This document shows, piece by piece, positions 6,848 through 7,821 of a stretch of DNA of 7,821 bases. The stretch spans positions 1 to 7,821 of the forward strand of contig JAITLF010000338.1 of the NCBI GenBank assembly GCA_031278025.1, written 5' to 3'. Position 1 is the first letter of the stretch. Each line of letters starts with the position of its first letter. Below the pieces are notes generated by a model. That model was not told where the DNA came from and searched no databases. It saw only the letters and a program-made list of their open reading frames with translations. Origin of the DNA: Treponema sp. (lineage in GTDB: Bacteria > Spirochaetota > Spirochaetia > Treponematales > Breznakiellaceae). A program made the translations under genes and the position numbers.

Positions 6848-6890
6848 TGCGGCCGGGCCAAGGTCCCGGCCTACCCCCCTGCCGGAACAG
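6834..6890. repeat. Palindromic intergenic element with CTGTTC/GAACAG ends
   Basis: A 57-bp unit is bounded by CTGTTC and GAACAG. It is centred on a perfect 7-bp hairpin (GGCCGGG/CCCGGCC, 6851-6871) and flanked on both sides by CCCCCCTGC as a direct repeat (6842-6850 and 6874-6882). The nested symmetry resembles a REP or small miniature-element insertion rather than a simple terminator; no T-tract follows the stem on the minus strand. Whether it is multi-copy cannot be told from this window. Confidence 0.4.
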
Positions 6891-6901
6891 TTAGTTGTCC
6901 C

Positions 6902-7333
6902 TTACGGCCAAAGCATCTTAAGATCGTCCAGCAAATTCTGCAGGGTTGACTTTGACAGGTACTGCTCCATCACATACTGCGCCCCGGCAAAATAGGGCCC
7001 AAGCAGCGTGGAGATATATGCCCCCACCCGGCACTTCGGCTCCGTTCCCCTGTGGATCTTAAACAGCTTGCCGTCCTTGACCGGTTCTACCGCGAGGAAT
7101 ATATCCTTGAGGGATATTTTGCCGGGCTTTCGGGCAAGGCGGAGACCCCCGGCGCCCGGGGTAATTTCGATCAAACCCGCGTCCCTCAGCTGTCCGGCAA
7201 TCTTGCGGATGACCACCGGGTTGGTCCGCACGCTTGACGCGATAAATTCACTGGTGATCTTACAGTCATCCCTGAAAACATCCGCACAGAGCATAATATG
7301 TATCGCGACAGAAAATTTTATCCCTATCTGCAT
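6902..7333 (-). CDS. Rrf2-family transcriptional regulator
   Basis: DNA-binding regulator of the Rrf2 family, 143 residues, a normal length. The start is the ATG at 7333, giving MQIGIKFSVAIHIMLCADVF, the standard Rrf2 opening; the frame is open to a TTG at 7354, but that lies inside the operator. The ribosome-binding site is weak (GGGA). The winged helix-turn-helix covers about residues 25-68, with recognition region ASSVRTNPVVIRKIAGQLRDAGLI (32-55) and wing TPGAGGLRLAR. Residues 75-100 (LKDIFLAVEPV, LFKIHRG) and a C-terminal dimerisation helix follow. Cys residues are at 16, 24 and 101 only, so the clustered three-Cys Fe-S site of IscR/NsrR is absent; the protein is closer in type to B. subtilis YwnA. 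Two matching inverted repeats over its own promoter suggest autorepression. It is followed after 142 bp by the kinase gene on the same strand, so it may control the transport cassette. Effector unknown. Confidence 0.9.
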   Translation of the reverse strand: MQIGIKFSVAIHIMLCADVFRDDCKITSEFIASSVRTNPVVIRKIAGQLRDAGLIEITPGAGGLRLARKPGKISLKDIFLAVEPVKDGKLFKIHRGTEPKCRVGAYISTLLGPYFAGAQYVMEQYLSKSTLQNLLDDLKMLWP

Positions 7334-7340
7334 ACAATCC

Positions 7341-7365
7341 CATTGTAACCACAACGGTTACAATG
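7341..7365. promoter_or_regulatory. Operator site 1 for the Rrf2-type regulator (predicted)
   Basis: Perfect 10-bp inverted repeat CATTGTAACC/GGTTACAATG with a five-base spacer. Its core is TTGTAA (7343-7348)-N9-TTACAA (7358-7363), ending eight bases before the regulator's ATG and covering the expected transcription start. The assignment to Rrf2 rests on position and symmetry, not on a recognised published consensus. Confidence 0.75.
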
Positions 7366-7367
7366 AG

Positions 7368-7396
7368 AATTTAACGTTCTTTTGTTGTAATGTCAA
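7368..7396 (-). promoter_or_regulatory. Sigma70-type promoter of the Rrf2 gene
   Basis: On the minus strand a perfect -35 TTGACA (7396-7391) is separated by 17 bases from TAAATT (7373-7368), a fair -10. Transcription would begin about 7361, inside operator site 1, leaving a leader of about 28 bases. The -35 lies in the spacer of operator site 2. Confidence 0.7.
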
Positions 7397-7406
7397 TAGT
7401 TACAAC
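7384..7406. promoter_or_regulatory. Operator site 2 for the Rrf2-type regulator (predicted)
   Basis: A second inverted repeat, GTTGTAA/TTACAAC with a nine-base spacer, gives the same TTGTAA-N9-TTACAA core (7385-7390 and 7400-7405) as site 1. The promoter's TTGACA -35 fills most of the spacer. An extra half-site TTGTAA follows at 7414-7419. Centre-to-centre distance to site 1 is 42 bp, about four helical turns. Confidence 0.7.
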
Positions 7407-7419
7407 GAATAAATTGTAA

Positions 7420-7821
7420 CTACTCCTCCGCGTCTATTCTGATTGTATAGGGTTGGTCAGGTTCGCTGTCGAGACATTCCACTTTTAAGTAGTAGGTTCC
7501 TGCCTGAAGGCGCACGGAAAGGAGGGAATCGTAGTATTCACCGCCATCGTCATCATCATCTATGGAATTACGATTTCCATCGTATAATTCGATGTACGTA
7601 TCAAGCTCGGAGGAATTGACGCCCCGGGTCCGGATTGTATAGCGCCCGGCCCGGCTTATCCGGAACTTGACCCAGTCCGCATCATCTCCGGTGGTAAAGG
7701 TATGCTGCTGGGACGTTCCCGGACTTATGTCTTTGGCGGAATCGGCGTTATCGTCGTTTTCGTATTCATCGGGAATCATGCGGACCGTTTCGGTTATCCA
7801 GGCACGAAAGCCATAAGAGCC
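7420..7821 (-). CDS. PPC-domain protein, C-terminal fragment (5' end outside window)
   Basis: The frame is open from the right edge to a TAG at 7420, giving 133 visible residues. An internal ATG at 7779 is not needed as the start because 14 sense codons precede it, reading in part YGFRAWITETVR. The visible part is one pre-peptidase C-terminal (PPC, PF04151-type) beta-sandwich: EYENDDNADSAKDI opening, then HTFTTGDDADWVKFRIS, GRYTIRTRGV, DTYIELYDGN, an Asp-rich loop IDDDDDGGEYYDSLLSV, and the end strand AGTYYLKVECLD...PYTIRI. PPC domains are usually C-terminal appendages of secreted peptidases and other exported proteins, so the missing N-terminal part probably carries the activity and a signal peptide. 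It is on the same strand as the Rrf2 gene, but that gene has its own promoter, so the two are likely independent units. Confidence 0.85.
   Translation of the reverse strand, partial: GSYGFRAWITETVRMIPDEYENDDNADSAKDISPGTSQQHTFTTGDDADWVKFRISRAGRYTIRTRGVNSSELDTYIELYDGNRNSIDDDDDGGEYYDSLLSVRLQAGTYYLKVECLDSEPDQPYTIRIDAEE

Noticed and set aside
6760..6861. N-terminal extension of the kinase to 6861
   Set aside because: The extension translates the structured intergenic repeat and precedes the normal FGGY start motif VIDIGTS, which follows directly after the GTG at 6759.
6832..6879. G-quadruplex in the minus strand from several G-runs
   Set aside because: Four runs of three or more G exist, but one loop is 17 bases and the competing GC hairpins with perfect stems should be more stable; not claimed as a feature.
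7420..7779. Complete 119-residue PPC protein starting at ATG 7779
   Set aside because: No ribosome-binding site precedes that ATG and the frame is open through the window edge, so it is better read as the tail of a longer protein.

Overview
The window looks like a fragment of a GC-rich bacterial chromosome, most likely a spirochaete of the Treponema/termite-gut type. This is inferred from three things seen together: a BspA-type leucine-rich-repeat protein with the C-terminal tail common in treponemes, a BMP-family (TmpC/PnrA-like) ABC uptake system, and a PPC-domain protein with Asp-rich loops. No rRNA, tRNA, CRISPR array, transposase or phage gene was seen, and no single marker proves the taxonomy.

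Layout. The left edge holds the 3' end of one plus-strand gene (1-366, BspA-like repeats). Everything else reads on the minus strand and so runs from right to left: the 3' part of a PPC-domain protein (7821-7420), an Rrf2-family regulator (7333-6902), an FGGY carbohydrate kinase (6759-5329), a possible 19-codon leader ORF (5317-5258), a BMP-family substrate-binding protein (5246-4140), a double-NBD ABC ATPase (4090-2465) and two ABC permeases (2468-1290 and 1290-382). The last three genes are tightly coupled (GTGA and TAATG overlaps). The transporter genes converge on the BspA-like gene with only 15 bp between the stop codons.

How the genes fit together. The binding protein, fused ATPase and two permeases form a complete BMP-type importer like the nucleoside systems NupNOPQ/YufNOPQ and PnrABCDE. 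The binding protein does not show the usual nucleoside-binding signatures of that family, and the adjacent kinase is of the xylulokinase-like FGGY type. The simplest inference is an uptake-and-phosphorylation cassette for a sugar, polyol or sugar-containing compound of unknown identity.

Regulation. The clearest cis-regulatory signal is ahead of the Rrf2 gene. Two copies of TTGTAA-N9-TTACAA lie with centres exactly 42 bp apart. One sits over the -35 hexamer (TTGACA) and the other over the expected start of transcription, which predicts autorepression and possibly control of the downstream cassette. Further structured DNA lies in the gaps between the regulator and kinase, between the kinase and binding protein (hairpin, leader ORF and palindrome), and between the binding protein and ATPase (hairpin over the stop codon followed by a TATAAT box).
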